DNA of 42,296 nt from UBA4736 sp002404015. GTDB lineage: Bacteria; Chloroflexota; Dormibacteria; Dormibacterales; Dormibacteraceae. Position numbers and translations under genes: made by a program. How positions within the stretch are numbered: position 1 is the first letter of the stretch; each line of letters opens with the position of its first letter. Of the stretch, positions 14,326 to 21,741 are shown piece by piece. The DNA is taken from NCBI GenBank assembly GCA_036747295.1, contig DAIOCN010000024.1, positions 1-42,296 of the forward strand, given 5' to 3'. Under the pieces are notes generated by a model. That model saw only the letters and a list, made by a program, of their open reading frames with translations. It had not been told where the DNA came from and made no database searches.

Positions 14326-14334
14326 CTAGGTTGA
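13942..14334 (+). CDS. DUF559 family Vsr-like endonuclease
   Basis: 130 residues. The PF04480 core is evident: ARQLRGRMTVAEVRLWQRLR, YRFRRQVPLGPYVVDFACV, then RLVIEVDGGQH and LEAGGFTVLRFWNGDVL. The Asp in VVDFAC and the Glu/Asp of IEVDG match the restriction-endonuclease-like active site of Vsr-type proteins. No mismatch-repair or restriction partner is nearby. The ATG at 13942 is chosen because upstream codons (from 13897) derive from the repeat. The last 15 or so residues (GPPPSPSPQDKWEGLG) are likewise translated from the right repeat, and the stop overlaps the 3' end of the convergent CvpA-CAP gene by 9 bases. Confidence 0.85.
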   Translation: MHSASRSDILRARQLRGRMTVAEVRLWQRLRGEQIDGYRFRRQVPLGPYVVDFACVNARLVIEVDGGQHAEAIERDERRTAWLEAGGFTVLRFWNGDVLHQTDGVLESVRTALNGPPPSPSPQDKWEGLG

Positions 14335-15321
14335 GCAGTCGGCGAAGTCCTGGGTGAACATCTCCTCGTAGCCGTCGAGCCCGTTGTAGGCACCGATCCC
14401 GACGCATCGGAAGTCGGGGTTCAGGATGTTCGCTCGGTGGTCCGGGCTGTGCATCAGGGAATCCCAGGCCGAGTCCCCGTCAGGCGCGAACGCGATGTTC
14501 TCGCCCGCGGTGACGAAGTGGACCTTCAGGTCGTGCATCCGGTCGTAGGGCGACTTGTGGTCGGGCGTGTCATGGGAGAAGTAGTGGCGTTGGTACATGT
14601 CGCGGCTGTGCTCTCGGGCCACCTCCTGGAGCAGCGGGTCCATCGCCAGCTGCGACAGGCCGGCCTGGGAGCGCACCTTGTTGATCCGGTCCAGCATAAG
14701 GGCCTCGGCCGCGATGTCGAGCTCGACCTGGAGGTTGGTCGGGAACTGCAGCTTGTAGAAGGCGCCCTCGCCGGTGTCGGGAGAGGAGGTGGTCTGCAGG
14801 ATGGTGTGCGTCTCCCGCGAGGCCGGCACCAGCAGCGAGTGCAGCTGTGGTTGGATGAAGGACGAGCCGTGCGCCAATGTCGAGCCCAGGGCCGAGCCCG
14901 ACACCAGCGAGCGGTACTCGGGGCCCGGCAGGACGACCAGCGCGCTCAGCACGACGGCGGAGATGACGACGGCCGTCCCGAATGCCGGAACCGCCCCCGC
15001 CTCTCGCGACCGCTGCGGCCCCAGCGAGATCCGCAGCCGCTCCGCAAGCCAGCGCGCGGCCGGCTGCACCGGGACCTGGGCGACCGCGTGGCCGGCCACC
15101 AGCAGGAGCAGGAACGCGCCGAAGCCGGAGACGCCGGGCGACACGCCGAGCCAGCGGTGGAGGGCCGAGCCCAGCGGCTGAAAGAGGGCGAACGCCAGCC
15201 CGAGGCCCAGGGTGAAAGCGCTGAGCTCCGAGGCGTAGGGGGCGATGCCCCGCCGCCGGCCGTCCAGGATCGCTAGTCCGAAAACTGCCAGCAGCAGCAG
15301 GTCGACCAGATTGAAATGCAA
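14326..15321 (-). CDS. CvpA-CAP fusion membrane protein
   Basis: 331 residues from the proposed start. The N-terminal half is CvpA-like with four hydrophobic helices (FNLVDLLLLAVFGLAILDG, ELSAFTLGLGLAFALF, GFGAFLLLLVAGHAVAQ, AFGTAVVISAVVLSALVVL). The C-terminal half, about residues 200-331, is a CAP/SCP domain: INKVRSQAGL, AREHSRDMYQRHYFSHDTPD, GENIAF and HSPDHRANILNPDF. The domain should face outward. The order recalls MarP, where CvpA carries a protease instead. CAP domains bind lipids or peptides or act in cell-wall biology; the role here is unknown. TTG at 15321 (just before the first helix) or TTG at 15354 are both possible starts. The gene is divergent from thiE. Confidence 0.82.
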   Translation of the reverse strand: MHFNLVDLLLLAVFGLAILDGRRRGIAPYASELSAFTLGLGLAFALFQPLGSALHRWLGVSPGVSGFGAFLLLLVAGHAVAQVPVQPAARWLAERLRISLGPQRSREAGAVPAFGTAVVISAVVLSALVVLPGPEYRSLVSGSALGSTLAHGSSFIQPQLHSLLVPASRETHTILQTTSSPDTGEGAFYKLQFPTNLQVELDIAAEALMLDRINKVRSQAGLSQLAMDPLLQEVAREHSRDMYQRHYFSHDTPDHKSPYDRMHDLKVHFVTAGENIAFAPDGDSAWDSLMHSPDHRANILNPDFRCVGIGAYNGLDGYEEMFTQDFADCST

Positions 15322-15346
15322 CGGAAGGCTGTTTAGTTTAGGTGCC
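15311..15346 (+). promoter_or_regulatory. leaderless thiE promoter
   Basis: TTGAAA (15311-15316), 17 bases, TAGTTT (15334-15339), 7 bases, TTG start at 15347. No TPP riboswitch (thi box) is visible; the leader is too short for one. The reverse strand of the same segment reads TAAACT and may serve the divergent CvpA-CAP gene. Confidence 0.55.
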
Positions 15347-15973
15347 TTGGACAACCCCCGCGACCGCCTTCTCAGCGCCCGCCTCTACGCCATCACGCCC
15401 GACGCCGACCCCGCCGAGGTCGTCCGGCTGGCCTCCGGCTGGGTCCGGGGCGGGGCCGACGTGGTCCAGCTGAGGCACAAGGCGCTGCCCCGGGGCGAGC
15501 TCCTGGAGCTGGCGATCGCCCTTCAGAAGGTCTGCCACGATGCAGGCGTGCTCTTCATCGTCAACGACCATGTCGACATCGCCCTGCTGGCCGGCGCCGA
15601 CGGCGTGCACCTGGGGCCCGACGACCTCGGGGTGGCCTCGGCCCGCCAGGTGGGCGGCGACCAGCTCCTGATAGGCGCGTCGGCCTCGTCGACCGGCGCC
15701 GCCCGCGACGCGGCGACCGCCGGCGCCGACTACCTGGGCAGCGGCCCGGCCTTCGCCACCCCCGTCAAGGCCGAGAAGGATGTGATCGGGCCGGCCGGGG
15801 TGGCGGCGGTGCGGGACGCGGTGTCCATCCCCGTGTTCGCGATCGGTGGCATCGACCTCGGCCGGGTGCCCGAGGTGCGGGCCGCCGGCCTGGACCGGGT
15901 CTGCGTCATCCGGGGGCTGGTCAGCCCCGACCCGGAGGCTACCGCGCGCGAGTTCCGACAGGCGTTGTCGTGA
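15347..15973 (+). CDS. thiE: thiamine-phosphate synthase
   Basis: 208 residues, normal for ThiE, the TIM-barrel enzyme joining HMP-PP and thiazole phosphate into thiamine monophosphate. Visible motifs: LYAITPD, VVQLRHKAL (phosphate and substrate binding), FIVNDHVDIALLAGADGVHL, GSGPAFATPVKAEK, PVFAIGGI and a C-terminal glycine-rich phosphate loop. TTG at 15347 is chosen because of the promoter geometry and because the fold starts at LLSARLYAI. The stop overlaps the thiL GTG by four bases, so the product passes directly to the next enzyme of the pathway. Confidence 0.9.
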   Translation: MDNPRDRLLSARLYAITPDADPAEVVRLASGWVRGGADVVQLRHKALPRGELLELAIALQKVCHDAGVLFIVNDHVDIALLAGADGVHLGPDDLGVASARQVGGDQLLIGASASSTGAARDAATAGADYLGSGPAFATPVKAEKDVIGPAGVAAVRDAVSIPVFAIGGIDLGRVPEVRAAGLDRVCVIRGLVSPDPEATAREFRQALS

Positions 15974-16842
15974 GCCTGCGCGAGCTGGGGGAGCTGGGCG
16001 TCCTGCGCCTGATGCTGCCCTACCTCGACCGGGCCGGCGGGGACCTCGTCATCGGCGCCGGTGAGGACGACGCGGCCGCCTGGCGGGAGCCGGACGGCAG
16101 CTTCACCGTCGCCACCTGCGACACCGCGGTCGAGGGCCGCCACTTCGAGCTGGGCCGCCAGGCTCCCTTCGAAGTGGGCTGGCGGGCGCTGGCCCTGGCC
16201 CTCGGCGACCTCGCGGCGAAGGGGGCCCGGCCGACGTACGGCCTGGTCAGCGTCTCACTGAGTCCGATCTGGGACGCCGAACGGGTCGAGGACCTGTACC
16301 GCGGGTTCTCGGAGCTCGCCAGGGAGACCGGGCTCAAGCTGGTCGGCGGCGACACGACCGCGGCGGAGGAAACCTCCATCAGCATCGCCGTCCTGGGCCG
16401 CACCGCGCGATCCCCGATTCCCCGAGCGGCCGCCCGTCCGGGCTGGACGGTGGGAGTCACCGGCCGCCTGGGCGCCCCCGAGTGGAGCCGGCCTCGGCCC
16501 CGGTTCGAGGAGGGGGAGCGCCTGGCCACGGCCGGTCTCTGCTGCGGGGACATCAGCGACGGTTTGCTGCGCGAGATGGACAAGTTCCTCGCCGCTTCCG
16601 GCGCTGGCTGCCGCCTGGAGCTGGCTTCGATCCCCTGCGCGCCCGGAGTAAGCGCGCTCCAGGCCCTCGCCAGCGGGGAGGAGGTTGAGCTCGTGTGCTG
16701 CGGCCCGGCCGCTGCGATCGAGGCCGTGGCCGACATCCTGACCCCGGTCGGAACCCTGCTCGACGAGTCCCAGGTCGTCGTTGTGGACAGTGCGGGCAAC
16801 GAGGTCGAGGTCGGGGAGCGCGGCTACGACCACTTTGCCTGA
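15970..16842 (+). CDS. thiL: thiamine-monophosphate kinase
   Basis: 290 residues; phosphorylates thiamine monophosphate to thiamine diphosphate. It has the PurM-like ATP-grasping motifs: IGAGEDDAAAW (GDDAA class), TCDTAVEGRHF (metal and phosphate), ALALGDLAAKGARPTYGLVSVSL, LVGGDTT and CGDISDGLLREM (the ISDGL signature). Slightly shorter than many homologues. GTG start in a GTGA overlap with thiE. Together thiE-thiL complete the last two steps of coenzyme synthesis; hydroxymethylpyrimidine and thiazole branches are not in the window. Confidence 0.88.
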   Translation: MSLRELGELGVLRLMLPYLDRAGGDLVIGAGEDDAAAWREPDGSFTVATCDTAVEGRHFELGRQAPFEVGWRALALALGDLAAKGARPTYGLVSVSLSPIWDAERVEDLYRGFSELARETGLKLVGGDTTAAEETSISIAVLGRTARSPIPRAAARPGWTVGVTGRLGAPEWSRPRPRFEEGERLATAGLCCGDISDGLLREMDKFLAASGAGCRLELASIPCAPGVSALQALASGEEVELVCCGPAAAIEAVADILTPVGTLLDESQVVVVDSAGNEVEVGERGYDHFA

Positions 16843-17257
16843 CCTGGAGACCGCCTCGCCGGAGGAGACAGAGGCGGCCGCCGAGCGGCTGGCCGGGGGC
16901 CTGCGCGCGGGCGACCTGCTGCTGCTGGAGGGCCCGCTGGGGTCCGGCAAGACGACCTTCGTGCGCGGGCTGGCGCGCGGGCTGGGCATCGACGCCGACG
17001 TCCAGAGCCCGACCTTCATGCTGGTCCGCATCTATCCGGGCCGGCTGCCGCTGGCCCATGTGGACCTATACCGGCTGCACAACAGCGCGGAGCTGACCGA
17101 CCTCGGCCTCGACGAGCTCCTCGACGAGGGGGTCGTGGCGGTGGAGTGGGGGGACCGCATCAAGATCGAAGGCGCGGCCCGCGTCAGCTTCGAGCCGCTC
17201 GACGAGCGGCGGCGCCGGCTGCGCCTCGAGGGAGGCCGCCCCGAATGGTCGTGGTGA
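16835..17257 (+). CDS. tsaE: tRNA t6A biosynthesis ATPase TsaE
   Basis: 140 residues, normal for TsaE (YjeE). It is the P-loop ATPase that drives the TsaBDE cycle for threonylcarbamoyladenosine at tRNA position 37. Walker A is GPLGSGKTTFVRGLARGLG, followed by QSPTFMLVRIY, HVDLYRL (Walker B-like Asp), ELLDEGVVAVEWGDR. The TTG at 16835, inside the end of thiL, is the best start; the upstream GTG at 16781 adds out-of-family residues read from thiL. It overlaps both neighbours, so translation is coupled. Confidence 0.88.
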   Translation: MPDLETASPEETEAAAERLAGGLRAGDLLLLEGPLGSGKTTFVRGLARGLGIDADVQSPTFMLVRIYPGRLPLAHVDLYRLHNSAELTDLGLDELLDEGVVAVEWGDRIKIEGAARVSFEPLDERRRRLRLEGGRPEWSW

Positions 17258-17826
17258 TCGACACCTCGTCGGTGCGGGCGGGGATCGCCGTCCTGACGCC
17301 GGGCGGCGAGGTCGCCGCCGAGTCCGTCCGGGAGAGCGCCCGCGACCTCGACCTCGCGGCCGCGGTACGCGAACTGGTGGACCTCCACCGCCTGACACAG
17401 GTCGTCTGCGCGACCGGTCCCGGCTCCTTCACCGGCCTCCGCCTGGGGGCCGCCTTCGCGGTGGGCCTGGCGATGGGGCTGGGCATCCCGCTGGGCGGCC
17501 TGCCCACGCTGGAGCTGGCAGCGGCGCGGGCTCGGGAACCCGCGCGGGGGGTCGCCGAGGCGGGCCGGGGCCGGGTCTACTTCCAGGGCGACGGCGGCGC
17601 TCCCCAGTTGGGCGAGGCGGCCCAGGTGCCCCGCGACCGGCCCGTCAGCGGCTGGCTGCGCCCCGCCACCGCCCTGGCGCTGGCGGAGGCCGGGGTGCGC
17701 CTTCTCGCCGAAGATGAGCTCCGCAGCTTTGGCGAGGCCGCCGGCCGGCTGCTGGGAGATGCCCGAAACCTTGACTACAATGGGGTCGAGCTCGAATACG
17801 TGCAATCATTCGGGCCGCTGCGCTGA
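17245..17826 (+). CDS. tsaB: tRNA t6A biosynthesis protein TsaB
   Basis: 193 residues, ASKHA-fold scaffold partner of TsaD. Signature features: MVVVIDTSSVRAGIAVL at the N-terminus and GPGSFTGLRLGAAFAVGLA, the hallmark of TsaB. The C-terminal half is short and divergent, as usual for the family. The ATG lies 13 bases inside tsaE, and the TGA overlaps the rimI ATG (TGATG). It lacks the metal-binding HxxxH of TsaD, consistent with a structural role. Confidence 0.88.
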   Translation: MVVVIDTSSVRAGIAVLTPGGEVAAESVRESARDLDLAAAVRELVDLHRLTQVVCATGPGSFTGLRLGAAFAVGLAMGLGIPLGGLPTLELAAARAREPARGVAEAGRGRVYFQGDGGAPQLGEAAQVPRDRPVSGWLRPATALALAEAGVRLLAEDELRSFGEAAGRLLGDARNLDYNGVELEYVQSFGPLR

Positions 17827-18416
17827 TGGTCCAGATACGACAGCAACTCGCGATTGAGCCGATGCGGGAGGCGGATGTGCCCGTCATTCAGGAGATCGAA
17901 CGCGAGATCTTTTCGACACCCTGGCCGCGCAACGCCTACTACCGCGAGCTCTCCTCGCGCAACAGCGCCTACTACGTCGTGCTGCGGCGCGAGGGGGCCC
18001 CGACTGGACCGGGGCTCGCACGGGACGAGATCGTCGGCTACGGCGGTATGTGGCGGATGTACGACGAAGCCCACATCACGACCATCGGTGTGCGTCATGA
18101 CCTGCAACACAGCGGCTACGGACGCGTCCTCTTCGCGGGGCTGGTGCAGGCGGCCTACGACATGGGCGCCAAGTGGGTGACCCTCGAGGTCCGCACCTCC
18201 AACGACAACGCCATGCGCATGTACGAGACGTTCGGCTTCAAGGTGATCGGGCGCCGCAAGGGCTACTACACCGACAACGGCGAGGACGCCATCGTCATGT
18301 GGTCGGACTCGATCTACGCGCCCCGCTTCCGGGTCGCCTACGAGGCCAACCTGGAGCGGATCGGAGCCGACGTGCGCGGCCTGCGCCGGGAACTCGGGCA
18401 ACCGGGGCCCAAATAG
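17826..18416 (+). CDS. rimI: ribosomal-protein-alanine N-acetyltransferase RimI
   Basis: 196 residues, GNAT fold. The acetyl-CoA motif A is seen in GVRHDLQHSGYGRVLF (Q/RxxGxG/A) and motif B in LEVRTSNDNAMRMYETFGFKV, then RRKGYYTDNGEDAIVM, a signature shared by RimI enzymes that acetylate the N-terminus of S18 and other proteins. It has about 40 extra C-terminal residues (YAPRFRVAYEANLERIGADVRGL) compared with E. coli RimI. Location between tsaB and tsaD is the widespread tsaE-tsaB-rimI-tsaD order and supports the assignment. Confidence 0.88.
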   Translation: MVQIRQQLAIEPMREADVPVIQEIEREIFSTPWPRNAYYRELSSRNSAYYVVLRREGAPTGPGLARDEIVGYGGMWRMYDEAHITTIGVRHDLQHSGYGRVLFAGLVQAAYDMGAKWVTLEVRTSNDNAMRMYETFGFKVIGRRKGYYTDNGEDAIVMWSDSIYAPRFRVAYEANLERIGADVRGLRRELGQPGPK

Positions 18417-19390
18417 CCCTCACCCTGGGGATCGAGTCGAGCTGCGACGAGACTTCGGTCGCGGTCGTGCGCGACGGGCGCGAGGTGCTGGCCAACCTCA
18501 TCGCCTCCCAGGAGGAGCTGCACGCCGGCTTCGGGGGCGTGGTGCCGGAGGTGGCGGCCCGGGCCCACCTGGAGCGGCTGCCCGGCCTGGTCGAGGCCGC
18601 GCTCTCTCAAGCCGGCGTGGCGGGCCGCGACCTCGACCTCATCGGCGTCACCCGCGGGCCCGGGCTGGTCGGCTGCCTGCTGGTCGGGATCGGCGTGGCC
18701 GAGGGATTGGGCGCCGCCTGGGAGCGGCCGGTCACGGGCGTCAACCACCTCTGGGGCCACATCTACGCGGCGATGCTGACCCGGCCCGAGCTGGAGCCGC
18801 CGCTCCTGGCCCTGGTGGTCAGCGGCGCCCACTCCGACCTCGTCCGGATGCCCGCCCACGGCCGCTTCGAGGTGATCGGACGCACGCGCGATGACGCGGC
18901 CGGCGAAGCCTTCGACAAGGCGGCCCGGATGCTGGGCCTCGGCTACCCCGGCGGCCCCGCGCTCGACAAGCTGGCCCGCCAGGGCAACCCGGACCGGCAG
19001 ACCCTACCAAGACCCTCGCTGCCCGGCCTCGAGTTCAGCTTCAGCGGCCTGAAGACGGCTCTGCTCTACCGGCTGCGAGATCTCGGAGAACCGGACGAGG
19101 AGACCCGCGCCGACCTCTGCGCGGCGTTCGAGCGCTCGGTCGTGGAGTCCCTGCTCGAGAAGCTGGACCTGGCCCTCAACCGCGAACCGGTGGCGGAGGT
19201 CGTGGTCTGCGGGGGGGTGGCGGCCAACACCCTGCTCCGAAGGCGGGCGGCGGAGGTGGTGGGCGACCGGGCCCGCCTCACGATCCCCTCGCTCGCGCTC
19301 TGCACCGACAATGGGGCCATGATCGCGGCCGCCGCCCACCACTCGGCCCGCTCTCCAGAGACCGCTGCCGACCCCTCCCTGGGCTGGTGA
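18413..19390 (+). CDS. tsaD: tRNA t6A threonylcarbamoyltransferase TsaD, apparent ATA start
   Basis: 325 residues from the proposed start. It transfers threonylcarbamoyl to A37 of ANN-decoding tRNAs. Motifs: LGIESSCDETSVAVV, TRGPGLVGCLLVG, metal ligands His112 and His116 in NHLWGHIYAA, VSGAHSDLV, DDAAGEAFDKAARMLGLGYPGG, FSFSGLKTAL, VVCGGVAANTLLR and CTDNGAMIAAAA. With ATA at 18413 the histidines fall within one residue of the usual E. coli numbering (111/115). No in-frame ATG, GTG or TTG exists between 18173 (deep in rimI) and the conserved LGIESS. The ATA overlaps the rimI TAG as ATAG. The same arrangement occurs at alr. Confidence 0.92.
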   Translation: MALTLGIESSCDETSVAVVRDGREVLANLIASQEELHAGFGGVVPEVAARAHLERLPGLVEAALSQAGVAGRDLDLIGVTRGPGLVGCLLVGIGVAEGLGAAWERPVTGVNHLWGHIYAAMLTRPELEPPLLALVVSGAHSDLVRMPAHGRFEVIGRTRDDAAGEAFDKAARMLGLGYPGGPALDKLARQGNPDRQTLPRPSLPGLEFSFSGLKTALLYRLRDLGEPDEETRADLCAAFERSVVESLLEKLDLALNREPVAEVVVCGGVAANTLLRRRAAEVVGDRARLTIPSLALCTDNGAMIAAAAHHSARSPETAADPSLGW

Positions 19391-19608
19391 GGTACCAGCC
19401 GCCCGACGGCTGGGTGGAGGTCTGGAGCGGTGTCTGCCTGGAGGGCGACGTGCTTCAAGCGGTCCTCGAGTCGTACGGCCTGAAGCCGGTCACCCAGCGC
19501 TTCAGCCCCCAGGTCCTGTGGTCAGGCTCGGTCTTCGAGGATTGCCGGATCTACGTGCCGACCGACCAGGCGGAGGAGGCCAGGAAGGTCCTCGCCGACC
19601 ACGATTGA
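19387..19608 (+). CDS. DUF2007 putative signal-transducing small protein
   Basis: 73 residues. The pattern WVEVWSGVCLEGDVLQAVLESYGLKPV, then FEDCRIYVPTDQAEEARKVLAD, is that of DUF2007 (PF09413), a ferredoxin-like/PII-like small domain of unknown role. The GTG start overlaps the tsaD TGA by four bases, so it belongs to the t6A operon by position. Its stop codon lies within the -35 box of the groESL promoter. Confidence 0.8.
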   Translation: MRYQPPDGWVEVWSGVCLEGDVLQAVLESYGLKPVTQRFSPQVLWSGSVFEDCRIYVPTDQAEEARKVLADHD

Positions 19609-19634
19609 AATCCGGCGCGTCGGGTACATACAAT
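19605..19634 (+). promoter_or_regulatory. groESL housekeeping promoter
   Basis: TTGAAA (19605-19610), 18 bases, TACAAT (19629-19634). The -35 overlaps the DUF2007 stop codon and the -10 abuts the CIRCE operator, so transcription would start inside the operator near 19641. This is ideal for HrcA repression. Confidence 0.75.
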
Positions 19635-19660
19635 TAGCACTCGGGCTGGAGGAGTGCTAA
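19634..19660 (+). promoter_or_regulatory. CIRCE operator (HrcA binding site)
   Basis: TTAGCACTC (19634-19642), a 9-base spacer, GAGTGCTAA (19652-19660): a perfect match to the CIRCE consensus. It predicts heat-inducible control of groESL by an HrcA repressor encoded elsewhere. Confidence 0.97.
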
Positions 19661-19715
19661 TCACTCGACAGGGGGGACTGCCAGCCCGGAACCAATTAAG
19701 CGAGGAGGAATCCGT

Positions 19716-20069
19716 ATGAATCTGAGGCCGCTGGGCGACCGGGTTGTAGTCAAGCCGGTCGAACGTGAGGAGATGACCAAGAGCGGGATCGTTCTTCCCG
19801 ACACCGCCAAGGAGAAGCCCCAAGAGGGCCTGGTCGAGGCTGTCGGGACGGGCAGGATCCTTGACAGTGGGCAGAAGGTGCCCATGGAGCTGGAGATCGG
19901 CGATCGCGTCCTCTACGCGAAGTACGCCGGCAACGAGTTCAAGCAGGACGAGATCGAGTACCTGATCATCTCGGAGAAGGACGTCCTGTGCATCGTCACC
20001 AAGAACGGGAGCTCGAGCAAGAGCCCCGCCAAGAGCCCCGCCAAGAGCCCCGTCAAGGGCAAGAAATAA
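19716..20069 (+). CDS. groES: co-chaperonin GroES with SPAK-repeat tail
   Basis: 117 residues; the heptameric lid of the GroEL chamber. Conserved parts: NLRPLGDRVVVKPVEREEMTKSGIVLPDTAKEKPQEG (mobile loop region), GDRVLYAKYAGNEF and YLIISEKDVLCIV. The normal protein ends near residue 96. Here about 20 residues are added, made of four near-perfect KSPAK units ending in KGKK, strongly basic and histone-H1-like. The repeat is also visible in DNA as AAGAGCCCCGCC units. Strong GAGGAGG ribosome site (19703-19709), ATG 19716. It sits under CIRCE control with groEL 26 bases downstream. Confidence 0.96.
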   Translation: MNLRPLGDRVVVKPVEREEMTKSGIVLPDTAKEKPQEGLVEAVGTGRILDSGQKVPMELEIGDRVLYAKYAGNEFKQDEIEYLIISEKDVLCIVTKNGSSSKSPAKSPAKSPVKGKK

Positions 20070-20095
20070 CCAAAAACCGCGAGGAGGCATAGCGT

Positions 20096-21718
20096 ATGGC
20101 AAAGGCAGTTACCTTTGATGTAGAGGCTCGTCAGAGCCTCAAGAAGGGGATCGACATCGTCGCCGAGTCGGTCCGCATCACCCTCGGCCCCAAGGGCCGC
20201 AACGTGGTGCTCGAGAAGAAGTTCGGCGCCCCCACCGTCACCAACGACGGCGTGACGATCGTCCGCGAGATCGAGCTCAAGGACGCGGCCGAGAACACCG
20301 GCGCGCAGCTGCTGCGCGAGGTCGCCACCAAGACCAACGATGTGGCCGGCGACGGCACGACCACCGCCACGATCCTGGCCCAGACCATGATCAACGAGGG
20401 CTTCCGCAACGTCGCCGCGGGCGCCAACCCCATGCAGCTGAAGCTCGGCATCGAGAAGGCCGTCGCGGCTGTCGTGGAGGAGATCAAGAAGGTCTCCGTG
20501 GCCGTCAAGGGCCACGAGGACGTCGCCCACATCGCCGCCATCTCGTCCCAGGACGAGGCCATCGGCGAGCTGATTGCGGACGCGATGGACAAGGTCGGCA
20601 AGGACGGCGTGATCACCGTCGAGGACAGCCAGGGCGTCGGCACCGAGCTGGAGACCGTCGAGGGTATGCAGTTCGACCGCGGCTACCTGTCCGCTTACAT
20701 GGTCACCAACCCTGACCGCATGGAGGCCGTCCTCGACGAGCCCTTCGTGCTGATCACCGATCGCAAGATCTCGGCGATCCAGGACCTGCTGCCCGTGCTG
20801 GAAAAGGTCGTCCAGCAGGGTCGCTCGCTGCTGATCGTGGCCGAGGATGTCGAGGGCGAGGCCCTCGCGACCCTGGTCGTGAACAAGCTGCGCGGCACCT
20901 TCACCGCCGTCGCCGTCAAGGCGCCGGGCTTCGGTGACCGCCGCAAGGCGATGCTCGAGGACATGGCGGTCCTCACCGGTGGCCAGGTCATCTCGGACGA
21001 CCTCGGCCTCAAGCTCGACCAGACCAAGATCGAGCAGCTGGGCCGCGCCCGGCGTGTGAGCGTCACCAAGGACGACACCACGATCGTGGAGGGCGCCGGC
21101 AAGCCGGAGGCCATCCAGGGCCGGATCAAGGCGATCAAGGCCCAGATCGAGGAGACCACCTCCGACTTCGACAAGGAGAAGCTGCAGGAGCGGCTCGCCA
21201 AGCTGGCCGGCGGCGTGGCCGTCGTGAAGGTCGGCGCGGCCACCGAGGTCGAGCAGAAAGAGAAGAAGCACCGGATCGAGGACGCGCTGAGCGCGACCAA
21301 GGCCGGCGTCGAAGAGGGCATCGTGGCCGGCGGTGGCACCGTGTTGCTGCAGGCCCAGAAGGTCCTCGACGGCGGACTCGGGCTGAAGGACGACCAGAAG
21401 ACCGGTGTCGCGATCGTCCGCAAGGCGCTCGAGGAGCCGGTCCGCCAGATCGCGCACAACGCCGGTCAGGAAGGCTCGGTCATCATCGAGGAAGTCCGCA
21501 AGGGCAAGGCCGGCTGGGGCTACGACGCCCTGAACGGCAAGTACGTGGATATGTTCAAGGCCGGCATCGTGGACCCGGCCAAGGTGACCCGGTCGGCGCT
21601 GCAGAACGCGGCCTCGATCGCGGCCATGGTGCTCACCACCGAGGCCGTAATCACCGAGATCCCCGAGCCGAAGGGTATGGGCGGCATGCCAGGCGGCATG
21701 TCCCCAGACATGATGTAG
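20096..21718 (+). CDS. groEL: chaperonin GroEL
   Basis: 540 residues, full length. It is the ATP-dependent folding chamber. ATP-site motifs: LGPKGRNVVLEKKFGAPTVTNDGVTI and GDGTTTATILAQ; DQTKIEQLGRARRV; AGGTVLL; the C-terminal GGM tail (MGGMPGGMSPDMM). A GAGGAGG site precedes the ATG. It is the second gene of the CIRCE-regulated operon and is followed by a strong intrinsic terminator. Confidence 0.98.
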   Translation: MAKAVTFDVEARQSLKKGIDIVAESVRITLGPKGRNVVLEKKFGAPTVTNDGVTIVREIELKDAAENTGAQLLREVATKTNDVAGDGTTTATILAQTMINEGFRNVAAGANPMQLKLGIEKAVAAVVEEIKKVSVAVKGHEDVAHIAAISSQDEAIGELIADAMDKVGKDGVITVEDSQGVGTELETVEGMQFDRGYLSAYMVTNPDRMEAVLDEPFVLITDRKISAIQDLLPVLEKVVQQGRSLLIVAEDVEGEALATLVVNKLRGTFTAVAVKAPGFGDRRKAMLEDMAVLTGGQVISDDLGLKLDQTKIEQLGRARRVSVTKDDTTIVEGAGKPEAIQGRIKAIKAQIEETTSDFDKEKLQERLAKLAGGVAVVKVGAATEVEQKEKKHRIEDALSATKAGVEEGIVAGGGTVLLQAQKVLDGGLGLKDDQKTGVAIVRKALEEPVRQIAHNAGQEGSVIIEEVRKGKAGWGYDALNGKYVDMFKAGIVDPAKVTRSALQNAASIAAMVLTTEAVITEIPEPKGMGGMPGGMSPDMM

Positions 21719-21741
21719 CCCGGATCAACCAAGAGTTTTCC

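Noticed and set aside
19986..20069. CRISPR-like or minisatellite array in the groES tail
   Set aside because: The short units are in-frame KSPAK codons of groES without spacers of array type.
19913..21457. Long minus-strand ORF opposite groEL
   Set aside because: Leu/Asp-rich antisense artefact of groEL codon usage.
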